From: Robinsoniella peoriensis
Lineage (GTDB): Bacteria > Bacillota > Clostridia > Lachnospirales > Lachnospiraceae
Assembly: GCF_000797495.1 (NCBI RefSeq)
Contig: NZ_JTGN01000007.1
Coordinates: 1 to 64,000 of the forward strand
DNA: 64,000 nt
Direction: 5' to 3'
In this document: positions 43,539 to 52,967 of the stretch, one piece after another
How the letters are laid out: the number at the start of each line of letters is the position of its first letter
Numbering within the stretch: the first letter of the stretch is position 1
The notes under the pieces: model-generated
What the model was told of the DNA's origin: nothing
The model's input: the letters and a program-made list of their open reading frames with translations, nothing else
The model's database searches: none
Translations under genes and position numbers: made by a program

Positions 43539-44721
43539 TTATATGGAAGAAGCCGAAGAGGTCATATTACATACTTATAATCGGTTCCCCGTAGTATTTG
43601 AAAGGGGAGACGGAGTATACCTGGAGGATACGCAAGGAAAAAAATATCTGGATTTTGCAGCAGGGATTGCAGTTTTTGCCCTGGGCTACCACTATCCGGG
43701 CTACGATGCTGCTCTGAAGAACCAGATTGATAAAATTATCCATACTTCTAATCTGTATTACAATGTCCCAATGGGTGAAGCTGCTAAAAAGCTGGCAGCA
43801 TGCAGTGGAATGGATAAAGTGTTCTTTACAAACAGTGGAACAGAAGCGATTGAGGGAGCCATTAAAGCGGCCAGAAAATACGCGTATACGAAAGATGGCT
43901 GTACCGATCATGAAATTATAGCCATGAATCATTCTTTCCACGGAAGGAGCATTGGCGCGTTATCAGTGACGGGAAATCCTCATTATCAGGAAGCTTTTAA
44001 ACCTTTGATGGGTGGAGTTAAATTTGCTGATTTTAACGATCTGGAAAGTGTAAAAGCGCAGATTACCGGCAAAACCTGTGCGATTATCATGGAAACGGTT
44101 CAGGGTGAAGGCGGTATCTATCCGGCGGACAAAGATTTTCTGGAAGGAGTTAAGGCAATCTGTGAGGAGAAGGATATTCTGCTGATTTTAGATGAAATTC
44201 AATGCGGTATGGGACGAACCGGCAAGATGTTTGCATGGCAGGACTATGGAGTGAAACCGGATATTATGACCTGTGCCAAAGCGCTTGGCTGCGGGGTTCC
44301 CGTAGGAGCATTTATTCTGAATGAAAAAACTGCAGGGAATTCACTGGTTCCCGGGGATCATGGAACAACCTACGGCGGAAATCCATTTGCCTGTGCAGCG
44401 GTTTCAAAAGTATTTGATATATTTGAAAACGACCATATCATAGATCATGTAAATGAAATTGCTCCTTATCTGGAAGAAAAGTTAGACCAGCTGGTTGAAA
44501 AATATGATTTTCTGGATACCAGAAGAGGAAAGGGCATGATGCAGGGGCTTGTGGTAAAAGGCCGTCCAGTGGGAGATATCGTCAAGAAATCTCTTGAAAA
44601 TGGACTGATCGTTATTTCGGCAGGCAGTGATGTGCTGAGACTGGTACCTCCCCTGGTGATTGAACGTGAGCATGTAGATGAAATGATTGGGAAGTTGGAG
44701 ACGGTATTAGAAGAAGTGTAA
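43522..44721 (+). CDS. argD: Acetylornithine aminotransferase
   Basis: This PLP-dependent class III aminotransferase makes N-acetylornithine from the semialdehyde and glutamate. The 399 residues include [44 protein letters not shown] and the cofactor Lys253 in [10 protein letters not shown] chose ATG 43522 after AGGAGGA, overlapping argB by 17 bases, so translation is probably coupled. The cluster ends here without argF, argH or carbamoyl phosphate genes. Confidence 0.94.
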   Translation: MKTMNSYMEEAEEVILHTYNRFPVVFERGDGVYLEDTQGKKYLDFAAGIAVFALGYHYPGYDAALKNQIDKIIHTSNLYYNVPMGEAAKKLAACSGMDKVFFTNSGTEAIEGAIKAARKYAYTKDGCTDHEIIAMNHSFHGRSIGALSVTGNPHYQEAFKPLMGGVKFADFNDLESVKAQITGKTCAIIMETVQGEGGIYPADKDFLEGVKAICEEKDILLILDEIQCGMGRTGKMFAWQDYGVKPDIMTCAKALGCGVPVGAFILNEKTAGNSLVPGDHGTTYGGNPFACAAVSKVFDIFENDHIIDHVNEIAPYLEEKLDQLVEKYDFLDTRRGKGMMQGLVVKGRPVGDIVKKSLENGLIVISAGSDVLRLVPPLVIEREHVDEMIGKLETVLEEV

Positions 44722-44783
44722 GGACAGTTTTAGATTAGAGACTTTGTGAAATAAGGTGGTATGCCTTAAGAAACGAAGCAGTG

Positions 44784-44860
44784 ACGGGCAGGTGCCCTGA
44801 CAGTTTAGGAAAATGACAATTTCCCAGACTCGACGGGCTCCTGCCCGTTCGTATTTTCCC
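44784..44860 (+). terminator. Terminator after argD, with inner hairpin
   Basis: ACGGGCAGGTGCCC (44784-44797) pairs with GGGCTCCTGCCCGT (44835-44848) with a single mismatch; the loop holds a small GGAAA/TTTCC-type stem. A weak T-rich tail follows. Confidence 0.55.
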
Positions 44861-44872
44861 TTTTGCTGCCAC

Positions 44873-44901
44873 TTGACTTTTAAAACCTACAGATGTAATA
44901 T
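44873..44901 (+). promoter_or_regulatory. Promoter of the PBP gene
   Basis: TTGACT (44873-44878), 17 bases, TAATAT (44896-44901). The -10 box lies inside the operator-like dyad at 44886-44922. Confidence 0.7.
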
Positions 44902-44922
44902 ATAAAGTATTACATATGTAGG
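44886..44922. promoter_or_regulatory. BlaI/MecI-like operator over the PBP promoter
   Basis: Two TACA-N2-TGTA dyads, TACAGATGTA (44888-44897) and TACATATGTA (44911-44920), lie 13 bases apart. They are parts of a larger inverted repeat with 15-base arms (44886-44900, 44908-44922; one mismatch) and a seven-base centre. TACA-TGTA dyads, with TATTACATATGTA text like that here, are the known binding sites of the beta-lactam-responsive repressors BlaI and MecI. The site covers the -10 box. No blaI or blaR1 gene lies in the window. Confidence 0.7.
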
Positions 44923-44965
44923 ATATAATGAATTTCAAGTTGTGTACGAAAAGTGAGGAAATTAT

Positions 44966-47866
44966 ATGATAAGAAACAGGAAGACTATGAAGGCTTTGAA
45001 AAAGCAAACCTCGGTTTCCAGGGTAAAGATTTTAACAGCTGTTTTTATTGGAATGTGTATGATTTTGTTTTACCGGCTTTATCAGCTGCAGATTTTAGGA
45101 GGGGAGGACTATCGGAATAATTTTGTTATGAAGATTAAGAAGACCCGTGTGCTGAAAAGCACCAGAGGGAATATCTATGACCGAAATGGGAATCTTCTTG
45201 CGGGGAATAAAATGACTTATGGGATAACCATGGAGGATAATGGGTCGTATCAATCCGAACGGGAGAAACAGTTGTCCCTGAACGGGACAGCCTATCAGGT
45301 GATCCGGCTGGTACATAGCCAGAAGGAAACATTAACCACGGCACTTGCCATCGTGTTGGATGAAAAGGGGGAATATGTATTTAATACGGAGGGGGTTTCT
45401 CTGGACCGTTTTCGGGCAGACGTTTTTGGCAGGGCTTTTATAGAAGATATGACAGATATGGAAGCGGCAGCCGGGGCAGATGAGATTGTGGCATATTTAG
45501 CAGGAGAAGACCGTTTTGCTTTATATGAGAAAAACGGGCAGGCATATACGAAGGAGGAACTGGAAAGCAGCGGGCTTCCCAAACAACTCAGCAAAAAAGA
45601 TGCCCTGGAGATTTTAAATATCCGGTATATGCTGTCTCTTAACACTTTTCAGCGTTACATTCCCGTTACGGTGGCAGTGGATGTATCCCAAGATACCGTG
45701 TCGTATGTACTGGAACATAAATCCCAATGGCAGGGAGTGGGGATCAGTGATGAGGAGATCCGGGTATATGAGGGCGGGGATGCCTTTGGGCATATTCTGG
45801 GGTATACCGGCAAAATTTCCGCAGAAGAACTGGAGGAACTGCAAAAAGAAAATGAAAACTATACCAGTGATGCTGTGGTGGGTAAATCGGGGATTGAACA
45901 ATCTATGGAGCAGTATCTTCAGGGAATAGAGGGGTCAGAAACGGTATATGTTAACAATATGGGAAAGGTGGTCCAAAAAGAAAAACCCCCCAAAGACCCG
46001 GTTCCGGGTAAAGATGTCTACCTGAGCATAGACAAAGACCTGACTGAAGCCGTGTACCGGATTCTGGAGCAGCGGATCGCAGGCATCCTAACGACTAACA
46101 TTGCAGATATCAAGGAATTTGATACCAGTAAAATTACAGATTCGGCAGATTTGGTTATTCCGGTCTATGATGTGTATTTTGCTCTTCTGGATAATTCTGT
46201 GGTAGATCTCACTCATTTTGGACAGGCGGATGCGACTGCTTTTGAAAAAGAAATTTACGCAAGGTTACAGGATAAACTGGGGCGGGTGATGCAGAAATTA
46301 AACTCGGAGCTAAAGGGAGATGGAAGCATCTATAAGGATCTGGATAAAGAAATGCAGGAGTATCAGGATTATATTGTGGATACGTTGCTTATGGAGGAAA
46401 CGGGTTTACTGGATGCAGGGAAAATAGACAAAGAAAATGAAAGATACCAGTCCTGGAAAAAGGATGGGGATATAAGCCTGAAGGATTTTCTCACAGAGGC
46501 AGTTGCAGAGGGCTGGATTGATATGTCACATATACCTTCAAAAGATACTTATATGGATTCCGGGCAGTCCTTAGAATTACTGAGCAAGACAATCAGCGAA
46601 AGCCTTGCTGCAGATGAAGGTTTCTTAAAAAGACTTTGCTGGTATATGCTGCAGCAGGAAGAGATAGCGCCGCGGGAGATCTGCCTGCTGCTCTATGAAC
46701 AGGGGGTTTTATCAAAAGAGGATGCGGTCTATGAAGGATTAGCAAGTGGAAATATTTCAAGTTATCAGTTTGTGATTGATAAAATTAACAGTCTGGAGAT
46801 AAAGCCGTCCTGGCTTGCCCTGGATCCATGCTCAGGTTCTGCGGTTATCACAGATCCGGGGACAGGTGAAGTGCTGGCATGTGTTACCTATCCCGGATAT
46901 GATGTGAACCGGCTTGCCAACCAAATGGATGAAGCATATTATCAGAAGCTCTATGAGGATAAATCAGTACCTTTCTACAACAGAGCCACCCAACAGCTTA
47001 CGGCGCCGGGATCCACTTTTAAGCCGGTCACTGCCATAGCGGGCTTAATGGAAGAAGTAATCTGGTCGGATACAGATGTATTATGTGACGGCGTGTTTGA
47101 TAAAGTTGAGCCGCCGCTGCACTGCTGGAACCTGTCGGGACATGGGGATATCCCAACGGTTGCAAGTGCGATAAAGAATTCCTGCAATGACTATCTGTGT
47201 GAAATATCCTACCGGATGGGACTGGACGGAAATGGTAAATTTTCCGATGAACAATCCCTGAAGCGGCTTACATCCTACACCAAAATGTTCGGTTTAGACC
47301 GGAAATCAGGAATTCAGCTTCCCGAGTCGGAGCCTCATATCACGGATAAATTTGCCATTCCTTCTGCAATCGGGCAGGGTACGCATAACTATGCCACGGT
47401 ACAGTTGGCCCGGTATGTGAATACGCTTGCCAATGGTGGGAGCTGTTATGACCTTACCCTGCTTGACAAAGTGATGGATAAAGAGGGTCACATAACAGAG
47501 GAAAACCCTCCGAAATTAAGGAATCAGATCGATCTTCCGGCTGAGGTATGGAACGATGTTCACACCGGAATGGAGGAAGCAGCCGGCAGTAATGCAATGT
47601 TAAGCAAGCTGAGTATTAAGATTGCCGGCAAGACCGGAACCGCAGAAGAAACACCCAGCAGACCAACACACGGTCTGTTTGTGGGGTACGCTCCGGCGGA
47701 GAACCCGGAAATTGCGGTAGCTGTCCGTATTGCACATGGATTTGCATCCGGGAATGCAGTGGGAGTATCCCAGGATATATTTAAATATTATTTTAAACTT
47801 GAGAAAAAGGAGGATATTCTGACCGGAACGGCATCCAGGGCTAGTGATAATGCACATATGGATTAG
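44966..47866 (+). CDS. Class B penicillin-binding protein (PBP2/MrdA-like transpeptidase)
   Basis: This membrane-anchored D,D-transpeptidase cross-links peptidoglycan during elongation or division. A membrane helix (about residues 20-38) is followed by the dimerisation domain with STRGNIYDRNGNLLA and a transpeptidase domain with S683-T-F-K686, S739-C-N741 and K889-T-G. At 966 residues it is much longer than typical class B proteins. A stretch of about 270 residues (about 370-630) before the catalytic domain is rich in Asp/Glu/Lys and unrecognised; large PBP2 proteins of other Clostridia have comparable insertions. It starts after GTGAGGAA and stands alone, without rodA or mreBCD, under a BlaI/MecI-like operator. 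Confidence 0.88.
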   Translation: MIRNRKTMKALKKQTSVSRVKILTAVFIGMCMILFYRLYQLQILGGEDYRNNFVMKIKKTRVLKSTRGNIYDRNGNLLAGNKMTYGITMEDNGSYQSEREKQLSLNGTAYQVIRLVHSQKETLTTALAIVLDEKGEYVFNTEGVSLDRFRADVFGRAFIEDMTDMEAAAGADEIVAYLAGEDRFALYEKNGQAYTKEELESSGLPKQLSKKDALEILNIRYMLSLNTFQRYIPVTVAVDVSQDTVSYVLEHKSQWQGVGISDEEIRVYEGGDAFGHILGYTGKISAEELEELQKENENYTSDAVVGKSGIEQSMEQYLQGIEGSETVYVNNMGKVVQKEKPPKDPVPGKDVYLSIDKDLTEAVYRILEQRIAGILTTNIADIKEFDTSKITDSADLVIPVYDVYFALLDNSVVDLTHFGQADATAFEKEIYARLQDKLGRVMQKLNSELKGDGSIYKDLDKEMQEYQDYIVDTLLMEETGLLDAGKIDKENERYQSWKKDGDISLKDFLTEAVAEGWIDMSHIPSKDTYMDSGQSLELLSKTISESLAADEGFLKRLCWYMLQQEEIAPREICLLLYEQGVLSKEDAVYEGLASGNISSYQFVIDKINSLEIKPSWLALDPCSGSAVITDPGTGEVLACVTYPGYDVNRLANQMDEAYYQKLYEDKSVPFYNRATQQLTAPGSTFKPVTAIAGLMEEVIWSDTDVLCDGVFDKVEPPLHCWNLSGHGDIPTVASAIKNSCNDYLCEISYRMGLDGNGKFSDEQSLKRLTSYTKMFGLDRKSGIQLPESEPHITDKFAIPSAIGQGTHNYATVQLARYVNTLANGGSCYDLTLLDKVMDKEGHITEENPPKLRNQIDLPAEVWNDVHTGMEEAAGSNAMLSKLSIKIAGKTGTAEETPSRPTHGLFVGYAPAENPEIAVAVRIAHGFASGNAVGVSQDIFKYYFKLEKKEDILTGTASRASDNAHMD

Positions 47867-48022
47867 ATATGGGGGCTGAGTAAGGATGATGTAAAAAAAG
47901 CTAATATAAAGTAAATTATTTCCAATAGAATCATGTTAAAATTACAGATATGATTAGAGAAGGTAAAGTATGTCTGATTACAGATAAAAGTAGAAATCTG
48001 CCTGGCATAAAAGGAGAGGGAC

Positions 48023-49090
48023 ATGAAAAACTATTGGATAAAATTTTCAAATTTAAAAATAAAACAGAAGTTACTGATTTCTAATATCGGTATTATTCTG
48101 ATTATGGTTTGTCTGACAGGCGTATCGGGGTATTATATATCCAGAAACCTGCTGATAACCACCTCGGTAAAATCCTCCGTAGATTTAATGGAACAGCTGA
48201 GTTCCAACTTTGATTATGCAATAGAATCTCTGGAGGATTTTATTTTAATGCAGACATTTAATAAGGATTTTTCCGGCATTATCGGGAAAGAGACGGAGAA
48301 GGGGAACAGCAAGGCATTATTTGACCGGAAGAAAAAGCTTTTGAATTTCAGTTATAACCTTATGAATTTTAATAAGTACATCAAAGCAGTGCTGGTACAG
48401 GATAATTTTGAGAATATTTATTATTATTCAACGGATTACAGCTCTATGAGCCTGGAAGAGCAGGCTGATAACCTGGCATTTCAAAAGGCTTATGAAATGT
48501 GGGGGACTACATACTGGAAGCCATATAATGAAGAACTTGTTTTTGCCAGCAGCCTGGTTTTTGACTTTGAATCCATGAAACCCCTGGGGGTAATTTCCAT
48601 AGGGATTGACACCGCTTATTTTAAAGAACTGTATAAAAATATTTCTTCCGAAAAGGCAAATGAGATATTAGTGCTGAACCAGGACAGGCAGATATTAATC
48701 GGAGAAGACAATAAGGGGCGGGAGCTGGCTGAAATCATTTTGGAGAAGTATAAACCTATAAATGAAGAAGGGAAAGAAATCTATTATAAAAATGAAAAAT
48801 ATATCTACACAACCTGGAAGGCAAAAGGGAACGGAATTCAGGTCATGAACCTCATTTCAGAGAAGGTGATTATGGATGGCATTTTTAAATTGTTAACCCC
48901 GGTAATCTGGTCTGCTCTACTGGGGGTAATCCTCTCTGCAGCCATAGCTGTTTTGATTTCCGGGCAGATTTCTTCCAATATAAAATTATTGCTTACAAAT
49001 ATCCGAAGCATCTCCAAAGGAGATTTTTCTCAAAAAATTGTCCCGGCAAGCTATGATGACGCCGTACGAGAGCATCCTCATCAAATTTGA
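48023..49090 (+). pseudogene. Truncated sensor histidine kinase (sensor and HAMP only)
   Basis: The protein has a YesM-type layout: membrane helix (about 18-42), a large extracellular sensing domain (to about 285), a second helix (about 290-315) and the beginning of a HAMP domain (SISKGDFSQKI). It then stops, 355 residues in, with a short unrelated tail. No histidine-kinase or ATPase domain follows and no response regulator is next to it. The stop codon lies inside a strong terminator hairpin (49069-49103), suggesting that a deletion fused the 5' part to the terminator of the former operon. It may still be made as a membrane sensor fragment. Confidence 0.75.
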
Positions 49091-49103
49091 GGATGCTCTT
49101 TTT
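49069..49103 (+). terminator. Terminator overlapping the end of the truncated kinase gene
   Basis: AGAGCATCCTCA (49069-49080) pairs exactly with TGAGGATGCTCT (49088-49099), followed by five T. The kinase stop codon (49088-49090) is part of the stem. Confidence 0.88.
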
Positions 49104-49279
49104 GTGCCGGTCTGGTGGGAGCGGTTTTTTGTAGTATATTTATAAATGGAAATATGATATGATTGATGTGAATACAACTATATGACATTTATTTGCAATA
49201 TACAGCATTGTAAATACAATACAAAGTTGTATTGAAGGAATACAGATGGAATAAAATATACCAAAAGCAGGAGGGGAAT

Positions 49280-50113
49280 ATGGAACTGGAATTGAATATG
49301 GAAAAAATGAAGAGATTTATGCGTAATTTTTACATCACTACCGGAGTCCGCAGCGCGGTGTATGACAGTAATTATAGAAAAATAATTGCTTATCCGGAGA
49401 AAAATACCGGCATCTGCCAGCTGATGCACGAAAATGAAATCAGTAATATGGAATGCCAGAAAAGCAATATGAGAGCATTTAAACTCTGCAACAAGGCAGA
49501 AAATACTATCGTATATAAATGCCATGTGGGGCTGAATGAAGTCATCACACCGCTTAAGGACAAAGATGTAACCATTGGCTATGTAATTTTCGGACAGATA
49601 TCCAATGTAAAAGATAAAGAGTATCTTCTGCAACTAATTGAAGAAGCCTGTGCAAAATACAATATGCAGGATATTGACCTGAAGTCTGAGATGAAAAATA
49701 TACACGTCAAAACTACGCAGGAGATATTGGCAATTGCCAAAATTTTAGAAGCCTGTACCTACTACATTATTTATAATGATATGATACGCCTCAGTAAAAC
49801 AGATTTTCTATCAAAAATGGATCATTATATTGAGGGGCATATCAGTGAGACGATTACTGTTAATAAAATATGCAGTGAACTGGGAGTGAGTAAAACAAAG
49901 TTATATGAGATTGTCAATGACAGAGTGAAAAAAAGTATTGCCAGATATATTAAAGAAAAGAGAATCGACAGAGCAAAAATACTCTTGCGGGAAACGGAAT
50001 TGTCCATTTCAGAAATAGCCCAAATGGTGGGAATCGGAGATTATAATTATTTTTGTGCTGTTTTTAAGAAAATGACAGGGTTAACAGCAAAAAAATACCG
50101 GGATAGAAAATAA
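49280..50113 (+). CDS. PocR-domain AraC-family regulator
   Basis: This 277-residue transcription regulator combines an N-terminal PocR-type sensing domain (about 10-150, Cys-rich: CQLMHE, MECQKS, LCNKAE, YKCHVGL) with a C-terminal AraC-type DNA-binding domain (about 180-275, two helix-turn-helix units, ISEIAQMVGIGDYNYFCAVF). PocR domains bind small organic ligands, and the protein probably controls the sugar operon downstream. I chose ATG 49280 after AGGAGGGG. A terminator separates it from the binding protein gene. Confidence 0.85.
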   Translation: MELELNMEKMKRFMRNFYITTGVRSAVYDSNYRKIIAYPEKNTGICQLMHENEISNMECQKSNMRAFKLCNKAENTIVYKCHVGLNEVITPLKDKDVTIGYVIFGQISNVKDKEYLLQLIEEACAKYNMQDIDLKSEMKNIHVKTTQEILAIAKILEACTYYIIYNDMIRLSKTDFLSKMDHYIEGHISETITVNKICSELGVSKTKLYEIVNDRVKKSIARYIKEKRIDRAKILLRETELSISEIAQMVGIGDYNYFCAVFKKMTGLTAKKYRDRK

Positions 50114-50116
50114 CAG

Positions 50117-50163
50117 AAAAAACTTTGAAAAAATTGTAAATATGGAAATACGCAAAGTTTTTT
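50117..50163 (+). terminator. Terminator after the PocR-AraC gene
   Basis: AAAAAACTTTG (50117-50127) pairs exactly with CAAAGTTTTTT (50153-50163) around a 25-base loop. Confidence 0.65.
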
Positions 50164-50196
50164 GGACATTTTATACTATAAATCAAATATGCAAAC

Positions 50197-50205
50197 TGAT
50201 ATAAT
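50197..50205 (+). promoter_or_regulatory. Extended -10 promoter of the sugar operon
   Basis: TGATATAAT with no matching -35 box, about 70 bases before the binding protein gene. A weak -35 fits control by an AraC-type activator. Confidence 0.55.
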
Positions 50206-50277
50206 GCAAATAAGTTATACAGGACGTCACTGATAACAAAATAATTTAATAATTTAATATGGCTGGAGGTAAAATCT

Positions 50278-51342
50278 ATGAAAAAGATGTTAAAAATGGG
50301 GATCACATTGGTAATGGCAGTAAGTTTTCTGACCGGATGCGGTTCAGGAACCCAAACGGCAGACACAGAAAAAACTGCAGACGCAGACAAAGAGGATACA
50401 GATACCGCACAGGCAGGGGATAAGGCTTCCGGAACGGAAAAAGCTTCGGGGGAAAGCGGAAACAAAGATATCAAATTAGGCTTTGTCTGTATGAATCTTG
50501 GAAATCCCTGGTTTGTTGAAGTTAAAAAAGGATTTGAGGATGCGTGCAAGGAACTTGGCGTAACCGGTATGGTTGTGGATTCCCAGTACGATGTTGACAA
50601 ACAGGTAAGTGATCTGGAGAGTTTAATCAATGATAATTACAATGGGATCATGATCTCTCCCATTGACCAGAATGCGACCTCTGCGCTCATTGATAAGGCA
50701 AAAGAAAAAAACATTGCAGTCAGCTGTGTTGCCCAAAGCCAGGACAACGCAGATATGAGATATATTGTAAATGAATATGAATATGGCTCCATTATCGGTG
50801 AAAATGCAGCAAACTGGATTAATGAAAATCTGAAGGATCTGGATAAAGTTAAAGTCGCGATTATCTCTCAGGACAATGTTGAGGCTGTGATACCGAGAGG
50901 AGACGGTGTGCAGGAAACCCTGGAAAAGATGTGTCCTAATGTAGAGATCGTATCAAGACAGCCAGGGGATACACCTGAGGCGGGGATGAAGATTATAGAA
51001 GGTGTACTGCAGCAGACACCTGACCTGAATGTCGTAGCTGCTGTCAATGATTCAGGCGGAATCGGCGGATATCAGGCACTCTCTGCAGCAGGTTTTACCG
51101 GAGATGACCCGGTAGCGGTATTTTCTGGTGATGCAACGGATGAAGCTTTAAATGCGATGAAAGAAGAGGATACGATATACCGTGGAACAGTTGATCTTTA
51201 TCCCTATCGGGCAGGTTTTGAAAGTGCAAAGAAACTTTTTGAATATGTCCAGAATGGAAGACCGGCAGAACAGGAGGATATCTTTCTGAAACCTGTGGCA
51301 GTTCCGCTAAAGGATTTATTAGATGGAACTTATAAAAAATAA
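50278..51342 (+). CDS. Sugar ABC transporter substrate-binding lipoprotein, RbsB-like
   Basis: This is a periplasmic-binding-protein family 4 (ribose/galactose type) lipoprotein with a signal peptide and lipobox ending at Cys21 (SFLTGC). A low-complexity Thr/Ala/Asp/Lys linker follows the Cys (about 22-62) and is the usual spacer between membrane and domain. The folded part starts at IKLGFVCMNLGNPWFVEVKK, typical for RbsB-like proteins. The start follows TGGAGG. ATPase and permease genes follow. The bound sugar is unknown; D-lyxose, D-xylose or D-mannose would fit the isomerase at the end of the operon. Confidence 0.9.
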   Translation: MKKMLKMGITLVMAVSFLTGCGSGTQTADTEKTADADKEDTDTAQAGDKASGTEKASGESGNKDIKLGFVCMNLGNPWFVEVKKGFEDACKELGVTGMVVDSQYDVDKQVSDLESLINDNYNGIMISPIDQNATSALIDKAKEKNIAVSCVAQSQDNADMRYIVNEYEYGSIIGENAANWINENLKDLDKVKVAIISQDNVEAVIPRGDGVQETLEKMCPNVEIVSRQPGDTPEAGMKIIEGVLQQTPDLNVVAAVNDSGGIGGYQALSAAGFTGDDPVAVFSGDATDEALNAMKEEDTIYRGTVDLYPYRAGFESAKKLFEYVQNGRPAEQEDIFLKPVAVPLKDLLDGTYKK

Positions 51343-51365
51343 ATCGTGAATCAGTAAGAAATGAG

Positions 51366-51385
51366 GGAGAGGATATATCCTCTCC
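51366..51385. repeat. Perfect 20-base palindrome between binding protein and ATPase genes
   Basis: GGAGAGGATATATCCTCTCC is a perfect palindrome 24 bases after the binding protein stop. Such intercistronic hairpins can protect the upstream message and raise binding-protein levels over the membrane parts. Confidence 0.7.
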
Positions 51386-51404
51386 TGAATCCGGGAGGTT
51401 TGAA

Positions 51405-52889
51405 ATGCAGAACACAATTTTAAAGGTGCAGGATATTTGCAGATATTATCCTGGAGTTAAGGCTCTGGATGGGATTTCCTTTGAGATCGGACGGGGAGAA
51501 GTACATGCCATATGCGGAGAAAACGGTGCAGGAAAATCTACCTTTATTAAAATATTGACAGGGGCAAATGAACCCAGCAGGGGGATTATTGAATTTGAAG
51601 GTAAGCAGTATAAGAGACTGACTCCAAGGAAGTCAATGGAACTGGGGATCAATGTTATCTATCAGGAGTTCAGTCTCGTTCCGTTTTTGTCTGTAGCTGA
51701 AAATATATTTTACGGAAGAGAAATCAAGAAGCACGGGGTACGGGATATTAAGGCAATGAAACAAAAAGCACAGGAGTTGTGCGGGGAAATGGGAGTAGAT
51801 ATCGATATCAATGCTCGGATCTGTGATTTGGGTATTGCTTATCAGCAGATTGTTGAGATCTTAAAGGCGGTCTCACAAAAGTCCAAATTTATTATCATGG
51901 ATGAGCCAACTGCACCGCTTACCGTAAATGAGACACAGATATTTTTCAGGATCATTGAGAAGCTGAGAAAAGACCAGGTAACCATTGTATTTATTTCTCA
52001 CAGGCTGGAGGAGGTATTCCAGATCTGTGACCGTGTGACTGTATTCTGCGATGGAAAATATGTTTCCACTAAAAAGGTATCAGAAATCACTCAGAAGCAG
52101 TTAATTTCAAGTATGGTTGGCAGGGAACTTGCGGATGATTATCCGGTACCCCGCCGTAATATAGCAAAGGAGACCATCCTGAAGGTAAATAACCTGTGTA
52201 ACCAGAATCTGAATCATATTTCCTTTGAACTTAAAAAAGGTGAAATTCTAGGTTTTGGGGGATTGGTGGGCGCGGGGAGGACAGAACTGGCAAGGGCTAT
52301 CTTCGGAGCAGACAGTATTTCAGAAGGGACAATAGAGCTAAGGTGCAGTCCATACGTCCCCCACACGCCTAAAACAGCATTAAAAGCAGGAATTGGTTTA
52401 ATACCGGAGGATCGCAAGAATCAGGGGTGTGTGCTGAATTTGTCCGTGAAAGAAAATGCATCATACAGTATCCTGAAAAAGTGTTCCAGGGGAATGATCA
52501 TATCTGCAAAGACAGAAAATGAATACGTGGAAAAATACATAGGAGAATTGAATATTAAAACTCCTTCGAAGGATCAACCCGTAAAAAACCTTTCTGGCGG
52601 CAACCAGCAAAAAGTAGTGCTGGCAAAGATGCTGGCTACCAATTGTGATGTACTGATCTTTGATGAACCTACCAGAGGAATAGATGTTGGCGCAAAATAT
52701 GAAATATATTCCTTAATGTGTAAATTGGCGGAACGTGGAAAGAGCATTATTATGATCAGTTCAGAGATGTCAGAGCTAATCGGAATGTCAGACCGGATTC
52801 TGGTAATGGGAGCCGGGTGCATAACAGGAGAATTAAATAAATCAGAATTTAAGCAGGAGACTATCCTTGAGATGGCATCCGCGGTATAA
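51405..52889 (+). CDS. Sugar ABC transporter ATPase, RbsA/MglA-like
   Basis: The 494-residue protein holds two fused ABC domains, as in all ribose/xylose/galactose importers. The first has Walker A GENGAGKST and Walker B FIIMDEPTAPL; its signature region reads LGIAYQQIVEI, degenerate as usual. The second has the altered Walker A-like FGGLVGAGRTEL, the intact signature LSGGNQQKV and Walker B LIFDEPTRGIDVG. It couples ATP to import through the RbsC-like permease. It starts after GGGAGG. Confidence 0.93.
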   Translation: MQNTILKVQDICRYYPGVKALDGISFEIGRGEVHAICGENGAGKSTFIKILTGANEPSRGIIEFEGKQYKRLTPRKSMELGINVIYQEFSLVPFLSVAENIFYGREIKKHGVRDIKAMKQKAQELCGEMGVDIDINARICDLGIAYQQIVEILKAVSQKSKFIIMDEPTAPLTVNETQIFFRIIEKLRKDQVTIVFISHRLEEVFQICDRVTVFCDGKYVSTKKVSEITQKQLISSMVGRELADDYPVPRRNIAKETILKVNNLCNQNLNHISFELKKGEILGFGGLVGAGRTELARAIFGADSISEGTIELRCSPYVPHTPKTALKAGIGLIPEDRKNQGCVLNLSVKENASYSILKKCSRGMIISAKTENEYVEKYIGELNIKTPSKDQPVKNLSGGNQQKVVLAKMLATNCDVLIFDEPTRGIDVGAKYEIYSLMCKLAERGKSIIMISSEMSELIGMSDRILVMGAGCITGELNKSEFKQETILEMASAV

Positions 52890-52899
52890 AGCTTTAGAA

Positions 52900-52950
52900 C
52901 GTGTCTTAATAATCATTGCATCCGTCTGGTACAAGCATTTTTCAGACACG
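52900..52950. repeat. Short hairpin repeat, family with 62141-62216 (copy 1)
   Basis: CGTGTCT (52900-52906) and AGACACG (52944-52950) pair. The text around both arms (left ...AATCATT..., right AAGCATTTTTCAGACACG) matches the element at 62141-62216 with paired changes. It lies between ATPase and permease genes. Confidence 0.5.
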
Positions 52951-52967
52951 CTACAGGAGGAGACATA

